From assembly GCA_007131635.1 (NCBI GenBank), contig SLQE01000218.1, forward strand, positions 1-33,690: a stretch of 33,690 bases of DNA, read 5' to 3'. The position numbers and the translations under genes are program-made. Source of the stretch: Bacteroidota bacterium. GTDB lineage: Bacteria; Bacteroidota; Ignavibacteria; T3Sed10-11. Shown here one piece after another: positions 1 through 8,697 of this stretch. The notes beneath the pieces were generated by a model. It was not told where the DNA came from. It made no database searches and worked only from the letters and a program-made list of their open reading frames with translations. Position 1 is the first letter of the stretch. Each line of letters begins with the position of its first letter.

Positions 1-31
1 CTGAAGTCCGTAACAAAGAAACGTTAGTTCC

Positions 32-970
32 ATGGTATATATCATTCTTTTTGTACAAACGCTCATTGCGAGCGGTACACATATTGTGGCGAAAGTTGTT
101 GTGGAGGATGTCGATTCTGTAACGCTGACATTTCTCCGTTCAATGATTGCAGCAATAGGATTGCTGATTATTTTTCTTATTCGTGAAAAGCGAATCCGTA
201 TAGAGCGGTCCGATCGGTTGAAAATGATAGTCCTCGGTGCTTTGGCTATCCCGCTTAATCAGTTCGCTTTTCTCATCGCGATAGGTTTGACCACACCCTC
301 GAACGCATCCCTTTTTTACGCAACCACTCCGGTATTTGTCATGATATTTTCAGCATTGCTCTTACATGAACGAACCTTACTGTTCGCAAAAATCGGAGTG
401 GCCATTGGTTTTATAGGAATTGCCGTTGTAATTTTCGAACGGGGAATAGATTTCTCGTCGGACTACACGCTTGGTAACTTCATTATGGTCGTTGCTGTCA
501 GTGCGTGGGGATTGTATACCGTGCTCGGAAGGCCTCTTGTGCTCAAATACGGATCTTTTCATGTCTCGGCACTGAGCATGATTATCGGAGCCGTGCTGTT
601 CATTCCGATTGGTATTGTTCCTGCAATACGGTTCGATTATACCACGATAGGTCTGGCACATCTCTACGGATTGTTGTATCTTGGTATCGCTACGTCGATA
701 GTTGCGTACTTTTTATGGTATTATGCACTTGGTAGAATAGAATCGACCAAAGTGGCGGTTTTTACGTATCTGCAACCCGTGGTAACAACCATACTTGCGG
801 TTATTATTTTAGACCAGCTTATTACGCTTCAGTTTGTAACCGGTGCATGCATTGCTTTGTTCGGTGTGGTACTTGTGCAAAGCTCGAAAACATTGAAAAC
901 GATGACCGGGTATGTTCATCGCAGAAAAAATGAAAAACAAAAGAAGCAACACGATGTGGATTCAGAATAA
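32..970 (+). CDS. EamA/DMT-family transporter
   Basis: 312 aa ORF with about 10 hydrophobic segments in two EamA-like repeats (LASGTHIVAKVVVEDVDSVTLTFLRS; TYLQPVVTTILAVIILDQLIT). Confidence 0.85.
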   Translation: MVYIILFVQTLIASGTHIVAKVVVEDVDSVTLTFLRSMIAAIGLLIIFLIREKRIRIERSDRLKMIVLGALAIPLNQFAFLIAIGLTTPSNASLFYATTPVFVMIFSALLLHERTLLFAKIGVAIGFIGIAVVIFERGIDFSSDYTLGNFIMVVAVSAWGLYTVLGRPLVLKYGSFHVSALSMIIGAVLFIPIGIVPAIRFDYTTIGLAHLYGLLYLGIATSIVAYFLWYYALGRIESTKVAVFTYLQPVVTTILAVIILDQLITLQFVTGACIALFGVVLVQSSKTLKTMTGYVHRRKNEKQKKQHDVDSE

Positions 971-1042
971 TATTTTTCTTCGGATGGAGTATCATCCGAT
1001 TCATCATACAACTATACGAATAACAGGATAGAAGGAGGCGTT

Positions 1043-1723
1043 ATGAGACAATCGACAATTTCAAGGTTGTTCGGTCAGTCGCCGTTCCCTTTGCTGAAAG
1101 ACCATATGGCAAAAGTAAAACTATGTATCGATCAGGTCAGACCGATGATGGATGCATTCACAGAATATGAAGGAACGAGGGAAAAGGAATTTGCCCGGGA
1201 GATAATGAAGCTCGAGCATGAAGTCGATATGATCAAAAATAATATCCGCGATCATTTACCAAAAAGTATTTTTCTTCCCGTCGACAGGCGTGATTTGCTG
1301 GAGTTGTTGTCTGCCCAGGATGAGATTGCAGACGTCTGCGAGGACCTTGCCGTGCTCGTTACCCTCCGGGTTACGAAAATACATCCCGGTATGAAAGATG
1401 ATCTGTTTGCCTACCTCGATAAAGCACTCGAAGCCGCTTACCTTGCCGTTGAAATTATAAAAGAGCTGGATGCAATGCTTGAGAGCTCATTCGGTGGAAA
1501 AGAAGCACAGAAGGTTATTCAAATGATCGATCAGGTCAGTTATCTCGAATGGGAAGCCGATAAAAAACAGTATAAACTTGCACAAAGGCTTTTTGAACTC
1601 GAAAAGGAAATATCACCGGTAGATATTATGCTATGGTTCGAGATATTTAAGGTGATCGGTAATATAGCAAACGCTGCCGAAAAGATGGCGAAACGACTCA
1701 GATCGTTTTTTGTATCACAATAA
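1043..1723 (+). CDS. DUF47 (PhoU-like) family phosphate transport regulator
   Basis: 226 aa helical protein, TIGR00153-like, directly upstream of a pit gene; strong SD (aaggagg) before ATG. Confidence 0.88.
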   Translation: MRQSTISRLFGQSPFPLLKDHMAKVKLCIDQVRPMMDAFTEYEGTREKEFAREIMKLEHEVDMIKNNIRDHLPKSIFLPVDRRDLLELLSAQDEIADVCEDLAVLVTLRVTKIHPGMKDDLFAYLDKALEAAYLAVEIIKELDAMLESSFGGKEAQKVIQMIDQVSYLEWEADKKQYKLAQRLFELEKEISPVDIMLWFEIFKVIGNIANAAEKMAKRLRSFFVSQ

Positions 1724-1742
1724 ACTATTCGACTTGTAAGAT

Positions 1743-3002
1743 ATGGATCCGATTACTATTACTATCGTCATAACGGCAACGGTGTTTTGTATTTATATGG
1801 CATGGAACATCGGAGCCAACGATGTAGCCAATGCTATGGGGACGTCAGTCGGTTCAAAAGCGCTCACCATAAAAGGCGCGATACTGGTAGCGGCGATTTT
1901 TGAATTTTCCGGCGCAGTTTTTATTGGTTCGCGCGTCACCGATACTATCCGGCGCGGTATGGTCGATACGACAATTTTTGTCGGGGAACCGATGACACTC
2001 GTATATGGTATGATGGCTGCCCTTCTCGCGGCCGCTATCTGGCTCAACATTGCCACGAAATACGGTTTACCGGTATCCACAACCCATTCGATCGTAGGCG
2101 CGGTTACGGGTTTCGGGATTATTGCCGGCGGTTTTGGTGCCATCAGTTGGGGAACGATGGCAAAAATCGTTTCGAGTTGGGCGGTATCTCCGTTAAGCGG
2201 CGGTATTATGGCATTTATCCTCTTTAATTTTGTGAATAAAAAAATAATCAATGCCGATGACCCGTTAAAAGCACTTACTTTATACGTACCGATACTGGTC
2301 TTCATTGTCATTACAATTATAGGGATAGCGGTGTTTTACGAGGGACTCGCCAGTATTGATTTAGCGATAACGTTCTGGCAAACTCTCGCACTTGCCGGCG
2401 GAACCGGCATCGCTGTTTCACTATGGACGATGAATTTTATTAATAAGGTAATCGCGCGCAGGGACCCCGAAACTCTTGACCGTTTCAATTTCATTGAATA
2501 TATATTTAAATATTTGCAGATCCTCACCGCGTGTTATGTCGCGCTTGCGCATGGTTCGAACGATGTCGCAAATGCCGTCGGTCCGTTCGCGGCAATCATT
2601 TCAATCGTTCAAACGGGAAGTGTCCTCGGGAAAACCGAAGTACCGATTTGGATCCTCGCGATGGGAGGTATCGGCATAGTTGTCGGCCTTGCAACGTACG
2701 GGTACAAAGTTATCGAGACGATCGGCAGAAAGATTACCGAATTAACCCCATCGCGCGGTTTCTCGGCTGAATTCGGTGCGGCTACGACGGTTCTCATAGC
2801 ATCGAAATTGGGAATCCCGATTTCAACGACACACACACTCGTGGGTGCAGTCATCGGTGTCGGGTTCGCGCGCGGTATATCGGCTCTCGATTTTCGAGTC
2901 GTGCGAAATATTTTCTCATCCTGGTTCATTACGCTGCCGGCTACCATGATTATATCCATGATATTATTCCTGATCTTCCGATTTGTCTTTGGTACTTCAT
3001 AA
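1743..3002 (+). CDS. pit: Inorganic phosphate transporter, Pit family
   Basis: Duplicated signature motifs AWNIGANDVANAMGTSVGS and ALAHGSNDVANAVGPFAAI; VSTTHSIVGAV and ISTTHTLVGAV. Confidence 0.93.
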   Translation: MDPITITIVITATVFCIYMAWNIGANDVANAMGTSVGSKALTIKGAILVAAIFEFSGAVFIGSRVTDTIRRGMVDTTIFVGEPMTLVYGMMAALLAAAIWLNIATKYGLPVSTTHSIVGAVTGFGIIAGGFGAISWGTMAKIVSSWAVSPLSGGIMAFILFNFVNKKIINADDPLKALTLYVPILVFIVITIIGIAVFYEGLASIDLAITFWQTLALAGGTGIAVSLWTMNFINKVIARRDPETLDRFNFIEYIFKYLQILTACYVALAHGSNDVANAVGPFAAIISIVQTGSVLGKTEVPIWILAMGGIGIVVGLATYGYKVIETIGRKITELTPSRGFSAEFGAATTVLIASKLGIPISTTHTLVGAVIGVGFARGISALDFRVVRNIFSSWFITLPATMIISMILFLIFRFVFGTS

Positions 3003-3037
3003 TTTGATTTTCCGGCATAAATGCCTACATTAACCGT

Positions 3038-3661
3038 ATGTCCAAGAAAAAAACACATTTGTCTTTAAAAATCGGCTCGGCGAAGCAAAAAGAGATTTTT
3101 TACGAGGTCATGCTGAAGCGGTATCTCTCTGAGACGGGGAAGGACTATTTTATCTCGGATGAAGAAAAAATTGACATCGAGAAACAATTAGACGGTATCT
3201 GGAACGCACAGTTTGAGGATCGATCCTCCGAGTTTGCCAGCCTATCTCCGCGTGAGCTTGAAGAACTCTTCGATACTATCGAAATACGCTATGATGATGA
3301 TCCGGATGAACCATATGATCCTGAAGCGATATCAGATGAGCTGGTGATCGCAGAGAGAGCAGCGACAATGATCATTATGATGATCCCCTTGCGCGAAACC
3401 GGCCTCAATATTAAAAAGATCAAATTGGAACAAGAAAATCCTTTCGAAAATATGAGCCTGCTCGAACGGTTGAAGATACGCTGGGCCTACGATATCGCAA
3501 CACGCGTCGCTGCCTATGTGTATGAGGAAGACAGAGTAGTGAGAAAATATCTGAGGAGAGAGATCCACGGCTTGCTATCGGCCTATATCACGAAACAGAA
3601 TATAATCCCGGTGCGTGACCGAATGATCAAAGAATACAAAAAGGGATTGCGATATCTGTAA
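3038..3661 (+). CDS. Hypothetical protein, paralog A of a tandem pair
   Basis: 207 aa ORF with no recognised domain; alignable by eye to the next ORF (GKDYFISDEEK vs GRDGFISESEE). Confidence 0.75.
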   Translation: MSKKKTHLSLKIGSAKQKEIFYEVMLKRYLSETGKDYFISDEEKIDIEKQLDGIWNAQFEDRSSEFASLSPRELEELFDTIEIRYDDDPDEPYDPEAISDELVIAERAATMIIMMIPLRETGLNIKKIKLEQENPFENMSLLERLKIRWAYDIATRVAAYVYEEDRVVRKYLRREIHGLLSAYITKQNIIPVRDRMIKEYKKGLRYL

Positions 3662-3740
3662 CACCGGGATAGGTCTCCGCCGTTTCTGATCTTCATCGAT
3701 ACCAGGGATATAACCACAACGTTGACAAAGAGAATATACC

Positions 3741-4463
3741 ATGGATCCAAAATATCAGCAATTATTCGATCATTTTTATTCTATCCAGTGTGAAAAATAT
3801 TTTCAGCAATCGGGAAGAGATGGTTTTATTTCTGAATCGGAAGAGCAGGCTGTCTATGAAGCGATCCGAAATGGATGGAATACGTATATAGAAACCAGGA
3901 AAGAAAATCTCCTGGCGATGAAAAAGCGGGATATCACAAACTTTTTCGAAGCCGTCGAGCTTGAATTTCCCCGATACCGGAATACGGGGTGGCCAAAGAC
4001 CAGTCCCGAATCAGATGATATGACCGATTCGCTCTCCGAAGAATCGATCGATGAATATGATGATGATAACGATGAGGATCTCGATAATGAGATGGATATT
4101 CTGCATGAAGAACTGGAAAGATTGTCCGATGAATTGGATGAGATCCCCGAAAGCGAGCGTGAGGATGTGATTATGCTGATGCTTGCATTCCCGGCATTGC
4201 AGGAGATAGCATTCCCGATAGAGGTGTTCATCAGTGGAGACGGCGGTACGCATCTCACCCAACAACAACGCCAGCAGATTGATTGGGCCCGTCAGCTGGC
4301 ATACAAGATCGCCGAAATGTCGGATGAGGAGGATGTAACGGAAAGAAAAGGCATGCTGAAGGATATTGAAAAATTTGCATCTGCATTTATACCAAAAGAC
4401 AGAATAGATTCTGTTATCAGAGAAATCCAAAATACCTATGAACGCGGAAAAAATATTGAATAA
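3741..4463 (+). CDS. Hypothetical protein, paralog B with acidic insert
   Basis: 240 aa ORF; N- and C-terminal regions resemble the 3038..3661 product; central Asp/Glu-rich segment DDMTDSLSEESIDEYDDDNDEDLDNEMD. Confidence 0.75.
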   Translation: MDPKYQQLFDHFYSIQCEKYFQQSGRDGFISESEEQAVYEAIRNGWNTYIETRKENLLAMKKRDITNFFEAVELEFPRYRNTGWPKTSPESDDMTDSLSEESIDEYDDDNDEDLDNEMDILHEELERLSDELDEIPESEREDVIMLMLAFPALQEIAFPIEVFISGDGGTHLTQQQRQQIDWARQLAYKIAEMSDEEDVTERKGMLKDIEKFASAFIPKDRIDSVIREIQNTYERGKNIE

Positions 4464-4474
4464 TACTCAAGGGA

Positions 4475-5884
4475 ATGTATATGAATATCCGTATCGAAAA
4501 AGATTCACTTGGTGAGCGGGAAGTACCCCGGGAGGCATACTATGGGGTGCAAACACATCGCGCTCTTGAAAATTTCCCGATAAGCGGTTTGCGTCCCAAA
4601 CCCGTCTTTATCGATGCATCGGTTCATATAAAAAAAGCGGCTGCGCTCGTCCATAAATCTTTAGGGCTGCTCCGGGATCAATACGCCGATGCAATCGTCA
4701 CTGCGGCTGACGAAGTGCTGGCGGGTAATCACCGGGAATGGTTTGTGGTTGATGTCTATCAGGCGGGGGCCGGAACCTCTCATAATATGAATACGAATGA
4801 AGTACTTGCGAACAGAGCAAATGAACTGCTCGGTGGAACCAAGGGGAACTACAGCATGGTTCACCCCAATGATCACGTCAACATGGCACAGTCAACCAAT
4901 GACGTTATCCCTACTGCGATCAGGATAGCATCGTTCATGAGTATAAAATCTTTACTCAAAAAGATAGACGATTTGAAACGATCGTTCAATGCAAAAGGTG
5001 CGGAGTTCGATCATATAGTGAAATCGGGAAGAACGCATTTACAGGATGCCGTGCCGGTTCGCCTTGGACAGGAATTTACGGCGTATGGCGTGAATATGAA
5101 AAGGCATCAGATGGCTATTGCTCATGCGGCCGAATCATCACGCCAGCTTGGCATTGGCGGTTCTGCGGCAGGTACGGGTCTGAACGTACACCCGGAATAC
5201 AGGAGCAGAATGGTGCGGCAGATTTCCGAACAAACGCTCATCGATTTCAAAAACGCTGAAGACTATTTCGAAGCAATGCAAAGTATGCGGCCGATGGTTG
5301 AACTCTCCGGTGCTGTCAGAAACCTGGCACAGGATCTATCCAGAATCGCAAGCGATATACGCCTTCTTTCATCCGGACCGAAAACGGGTTTAGCGGAAAT
5401 TAATCTGCCGCCGGTACAACCGGGGTCATCGATTATGCCCGGAAAAGTAAATCCGGTCATGGCGGAGATGATGAACATGGTCTGTTTCCAGGTTATGGGA
5501 TGTGATACCACTATCACGCATGCTGCTCAGGCAGGACAACTGGAACTGAATGTTATGATGCCGGTGGCGGCATATAATCTGCTTCATGAAATCGAAATAC
5601 TTACCAATGCGATAGATGTATTCAACCGTTTTTGTGTCAAAGGCATTACTGCGAACGAAGAACGGTGCCGGATGTATGCCGAGGGCAGCATGAGCATCGT
5701 GACGGTACTCAACCCTCATATCGGATACGCAGCGGCGGCTGAGATCGCACAAGAATACCTGAACTCGGGTATATCGATCCGCACATTGGTGAAAGAAAAA
5801 GGACTGCTCACAGACGATCAAATAGATGAGATATTTGATCTCTATAAAATGACTGAACCGGGAATTCATACATCGGATAAATAG
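4475..5884 (+). CDS. aspA: Aspartate ammonia-lyase (class II fumarase/aspartase superfamily)
   Basis: Superfamily signature GSSIMPGKVNPVMAEMMNMV and aspartase-like N-terminus (EKDSLGEREVPREAYYGVQTHRALENFPISG). Confidence 0.9.
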   Translation: MYMNIRIEKDSLGEREVPREAYYGVQTHRALENFPISGLRPKPVFIDASVHIKKAAALVHKSLGLLRDQYADAIVTAADEVLAGNHREWFVVDVYQAGAGTSHNMNTNEVLANRANELLGGTKGNYSMVHPNDHVNMAQSTNDVIPTAIRIASFMSIKSLLKKIDDLKRSFNAKGAEFDHIVKSGRTHLQDAVPVRLGQEFTAYGVNMKRHQMAIAHAAESSRQLGIGGSAAGTGLNVHPEYRSRMVRQISEQTLIDFKNAEDYFEAMQSMRPMVELSGAVRNLAQDLSRIASDIRLLSSGPKTGLAEINLPPVQPGSSIMPGKVNPVMAEMMNMVCFQVMGCDTTITHAAQAGQLELNVMMPVAAYNLLHEIEILTNAIDVFNRFCVKGITANEERCRMYAEGSMSIVTVLNPHIGYAAAAEIAQEYLNSGISIRTLVKEKGLLTDDQIDEIFDLYKMTEPGIHTSDK

Positions 5885-5934
5885 GTTATAATAAAAAATT
5901 ATGTGTTTGTTTATTTTTCTCAGAGGAAGAATAT

Positions 5935-6903
5935 ATGTACGACGTAATCATCATCGGTGCCGGTCCTGCGGGACTTGCGGTCGGCATTGCTGCCCATAAA
6001 AAGAAACTCACGTATCTTATTATTGAAAAAGGGTCGGCGGTTAATTCTATTCGCCAATTTCCGACTAATATGACCTTTTTTTCCACACCTGAGCTATTAG
6101 AAATCGGAGGGTTGCCTTTCGTGTCAGCGGAGAGCCGTCCGACCCGTATCGAAGCAGTAAAATATTATCAGCGCGTTATCGAATATTTCGATTTACCCGT
6201 ACAGTATGAAGAAAAAGTCGTCGACATCAAAAAACAGGTCGATCACTATATCGTACAGACAGACACCACGGTCTATACTGCCGCACACGTTGTCCTTGCC
6301 ACCGGGTATTTTGACACTCCGAACGAATATAATGTTCCCGGATCCGATTTACCGAAAGTATCTTTTTATTATGACGAACCATATCGGTTCTTCAGAAGAA
6401 ACGTTGCATTGGTCGGCGGAAGCAACTCTGCGGCAATAGCTGCCCTTGAGCTCTACCGGAGCAGAGCCAACGTCACTCTTATCCATCGCAGTGAAAAATT
6501 ACGAGACGGTATAAAATACTGGATAAAACCCGATATTGAAAACCGGATAAAGAACGGGGAGATTACCGCATATTTTCATACGGTCGTAAAGGAGATAAAA
6601 GAAAACTCGCTTGTACTGGAAAATAACGGCGGAACGTTTGAAATCGCAAATGACTTTGTTTATGTCCTCATCGGTTTTGCTCCCGATCTGACGCTGTTGC
6701 GATCGGCTGGCGTAAATATTAATCCGGAGAACGGTGAACCGGTTCACGATCCGGCAACACTGGAGACAAACGTCCCGGGCATTTTTGTCGCGGGATCTGT
6801 TGCAGCCGGTATGAATAATAATCGCATCTTTATTGAGAACGGGCGTGAGCATGGAAAAATTATTGTAGACAGCATAGTTGCGATGGGTAATAAACCGCTA
6901 TAA
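5935..6903 (+). CDS. ypdA: YpdA-type FAD/NAD(P)-dependent putative bacillithiol disulfide reductase
   Basis: GxGPAGLAVG FAD motif; second Rossmann motif VALVGGSNSAAIAALELYR; YpdA-like FPTNMTFFSTPELLEIGG. Confidence 0.85.
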   Translation: MYDVIIIGAGPAGLAVGIAAHKKKLTYLIIEKGSAVNSIRQFPTNMTFFSTPELLEIGGLPFVSAESRPTRIEAVKYYQRVIEYFDLPVQYEEKVVDIKKQVDHYIVQTDTTVYTAAHVVLATGYFDTPNEYNVPGSDLPKVSFYYDEPYRFFRRNVALVGGSNSAAIAALELYRSRANVTLIHRSEKLRDGIKYWIKPDIENRIKNGEITAYFHTVVKEIKENSLVLENNGGTFEIANDFVYVLIGFAPDLTLLRSAGVNINPENGEPVHDPATLETNVPGIFVAGSVAAGMNNNRIFIENGREHGKIIVDSIVAMGNKPL

Positions 6904-6908
6904 AAATT

Positions 6909-6951
6909 GAAAGCCCGTCCGGATAATTACACGTGATCGGGACGGGCTTTC
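6909..6951. terminator. Bidirectional intrinsic terminator between convergent ypdA and rpsU
   Basis: gaaagcccgtccggat ... atcgggacgggctttc forms a 15/16 bp stem in the 3'-to-3' intergenic gap; T-rich on the minus-strand exit. Confidence 0.8.
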
Positions 6952-6977
6952 TCTAACCGTGAAAATGCAAACGATCG

Positions 6978-7172
6978 TTATACTTTTTCCTGGGTCACTT
7001 TCTGTTGCGCACGAATCGCCTTTGCTCGTTTCAGTCTTTTCTTCACCGACGGCTTAACAAAAAAGGAACGTTTCTTGAATTCCTTTAAAACACGCGACCG
7101 TTCATACTTCTTCTTAAACCGTTTTAAAGCACGATCAATTGGTTCGTTATCCTGTACGATAATACCAATCAC
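6978..7172 (-). CDS. rpsU: 30S ribosomal protein S21 (bS21), GTG start
   Basis: 64 aa basic protein MIGIIVQDNEPIDRALKRFKKKYERSRVLKEFKKRSFFVKPSVKKRLKR. Confidence 0.95.
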   Translation of the reverse strand: MIGIIVQDNEPIDRALKRFKKKYERSRVLKEFKKRSFFVKPSVKKRLKRAKAIRAQQKVTQEKV

Positions 7173-7178
7173 TAAACT

Positions 7179-7189
7179 TCACCTCCTTT
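7179..7189 (-). promoter_or_regulatory. Extended Shine-Dalgarno of rpsU
   Basis: + strand tcacctccttt, so minus strand reads AAAGGAGGTGA, 6 nt before the GTG start; complementary to the canonical 16S 3' tail. Confidence 0.85.
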
Positions 7190-7205
7190 TGTAGTGAAAA
7201 CTTGT

Positions 7206-7628
7206 TTATTCATCCGGTAGGACGGTGTCTTCCGGACGAAAATTATCGATCAGCTTTCTTTCACCGAGCTTCTGGAAAGCAACGATGATTGCCGATCTCC
7301 CATCCGACATTATTTTTTTATCTTTTACCCAGCCTACATCATCTAAATTCTCATGATATATAGCCTGTCCGACACTATATGAGTTCTCGGGTGAATACTC
7401 TATGCATTCTTCCTTAGAAAGGGATTTAATCTCTGCGGAATCTTTGAGAGAATTGAGTTCTGTTTCATCGAATAAAATGTTATGATGACATCTCGAACAC
7501 TTATACCAAACTTTATTGCCAACGGCGTCTTTTTCGCCATTTTCAGTAACTTCCATAGCACCGACCCGTGCCATTTTTGTTTCTTTATTACAATAAGCGC
7601 AGAACTGCGTTATGTTCTTTGAACGAGC
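7206..7628 (-). CDS. Zinc-ribbon protein with C-terminal CarD-like/SH3-like segment
   Basis: ORF 7206..7676; start trimmed to an internal TTG (LARSKNITQFCAYCNKETKM). Two CxxC pairs (FCAYC, KCSRC) and C-terminal YSVGQAIYHENLDDVGWVKDKKI...IIVAFQKLGERKLI. Confidence 0.65.
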   Translation of the reverse strand, partial: ARSKNITQFCAYCNKETKMARVGAMEVTENGEKDAVGNKVWYKCSRCHHNILFDETELNSLKDSAEIKSLSKEECIEYSPENSYSVGQAIYHENLDDVGWVKDKKIMSDGRSAIIVAFQKLGERKLIDNFRPEDTVLPDE

Positions 7629-7732
7629 CAAAGGTCCCTTTCGGTTGTTTTTTAATAATAAAATATACAAATTCAATACATCAGAATCAACCCAAGCATC
7701 GAACCTTTTTAACGTATACCGGAATATAGCCT

Positions 7733-8611
7733 ATGGATGAAAAAATCAAAACTGCCGTAGCGGAACTGGAGAGAGCCTGGCAGAAGATTAGAAACGATCA
7801 AACACGGGGCGCTTCCGAATTACTGCGGGAATCACTGCGGTCACTGCAGGATTTTCTTGAAGATATCGAAAATACTGATTATACCGAGATAGACTCATTC
7901 GTGAACGAGATCGCGAATCTAAGACGCGATATGGTGGGGTTCTCAAATTGTGTCCGGATGGTGAACACCGAAAATATTGACGATGTGAAAAGATCCGTTT
8001 CTCAATTGCTCGAATATCTTGATCAGGCCCCGAATAGAATCGCCGAACACGCCGCGAAAATTATTACAAAGCCAGCCTGTATTTTGACTATCAGCAGAAG
8101 CAGTGTGGTGGAGCACATCATTCTAAGATTGGAACGTTCCGGAAAACTGACGCGGGTAATTCAGCTGGAATCCCGCCCTGCCTTAGAGGGACGGTTAAAT
8201 GCCGAACGGTTGCTCGATCATGGCATACGGGTGACGGTCATACCGGATGCAGCCATTGGGTTCTGGATAGACAGTGCGGATTATGTATTTGTCGGCGCAG
8301 ATGCCGTCGCCGTCGATGGTAGTTTCATGGGTAAAATAGGGTGTCGTCCATTGGCTTTACTGGCAGAAAAATCCGGAGTCCCGTTTTATGTTGCCGCAGA
8401 GAGATTAAAATCTGTTCAGGAGCTTGCGGCTGAGCGGGAAGTTAATCAGAAGTTTTCGGGTGATATGATCGGATGGGGGATACTATCGGAACATCTTATA
8501 TTATCGAATATAATTTTCGAACGAACACCGGGCGACCTTGTGAGCGGTTTTATCACTGAATTCGGTTTACAAAAACCTCCGCTCTCCGTTCTTGAAACTC
8601 TTTCATTTTGA
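7733..8611 (+). CDS. Translation initiation factor eIF-2B alpha/beta/delta-like protein (IF-2B family)
   Basis: C-terminal IF-2B pattern: SRPALEGRLNAERLLDHGIRVTVIPDAAIGFWIDSADYVFVGADAVAVDGSFMGKIGCRPLALLAEKSGVPFYVAAE. Confidence 0.85.
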   Translation: MDEKIKTAVAELERAWQKIRNDQTRGASELLRESLRSLQDFLEDIENTDYTEIDSFVNEIANLRRDMVGFSNCVRMVNTENIDDVKRSVSQLLEYLDQAPNRIAEHAAKIITKPACILTISRSSVVEHIILRLERSGKLTRVIQLESRPALEGRLNAERLLDHGIRVTVIPDAAIGFWIDSADYVFVGADAVAVDGSFMGKIGCRPLALLAEKSGVPFYVAAERLKSVQELAAEREVNQKFSGDMIGWGILSEHLILSNIIFERTPGDLVSGFITEFGLQKPPLSVLETLSF

Positions 8612-8697
8612 GATTGGATTTTGTATTTTACATGTTCAACACCGAAGGTAATGTAGATAGTACCTTTATACCATAAAAAACAAACACCGGATATTAT

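Noticed and set aside
1793-2311. 172-aa minus-strand ORF opposite pit
   Set aside because: Shadow ORF of a strongly supported coding gene; low-complexity composition, no recognisable domain
2476-2770. Overlapping alternative-frame ORFs 2476..2679 and 2531..2770
   Set aside because: Arg/Ser-rich out-of-frame readings of the pit gene
3854-4258. Serine-rich minus-strand ORF opposite paralog B
   Set aside because: The Ser runs are simply the reverse complement of the Asp/Glu (gat/gaa)-rich plus-strand segment
8645-8666. Small hairpin aaggta...tacctt upstream of the YmdB-type gene, considered as a regulatory element
   Set aside because: Only 6 bp, AT-rich, no T tract in the right place and no known riboswitch consensus
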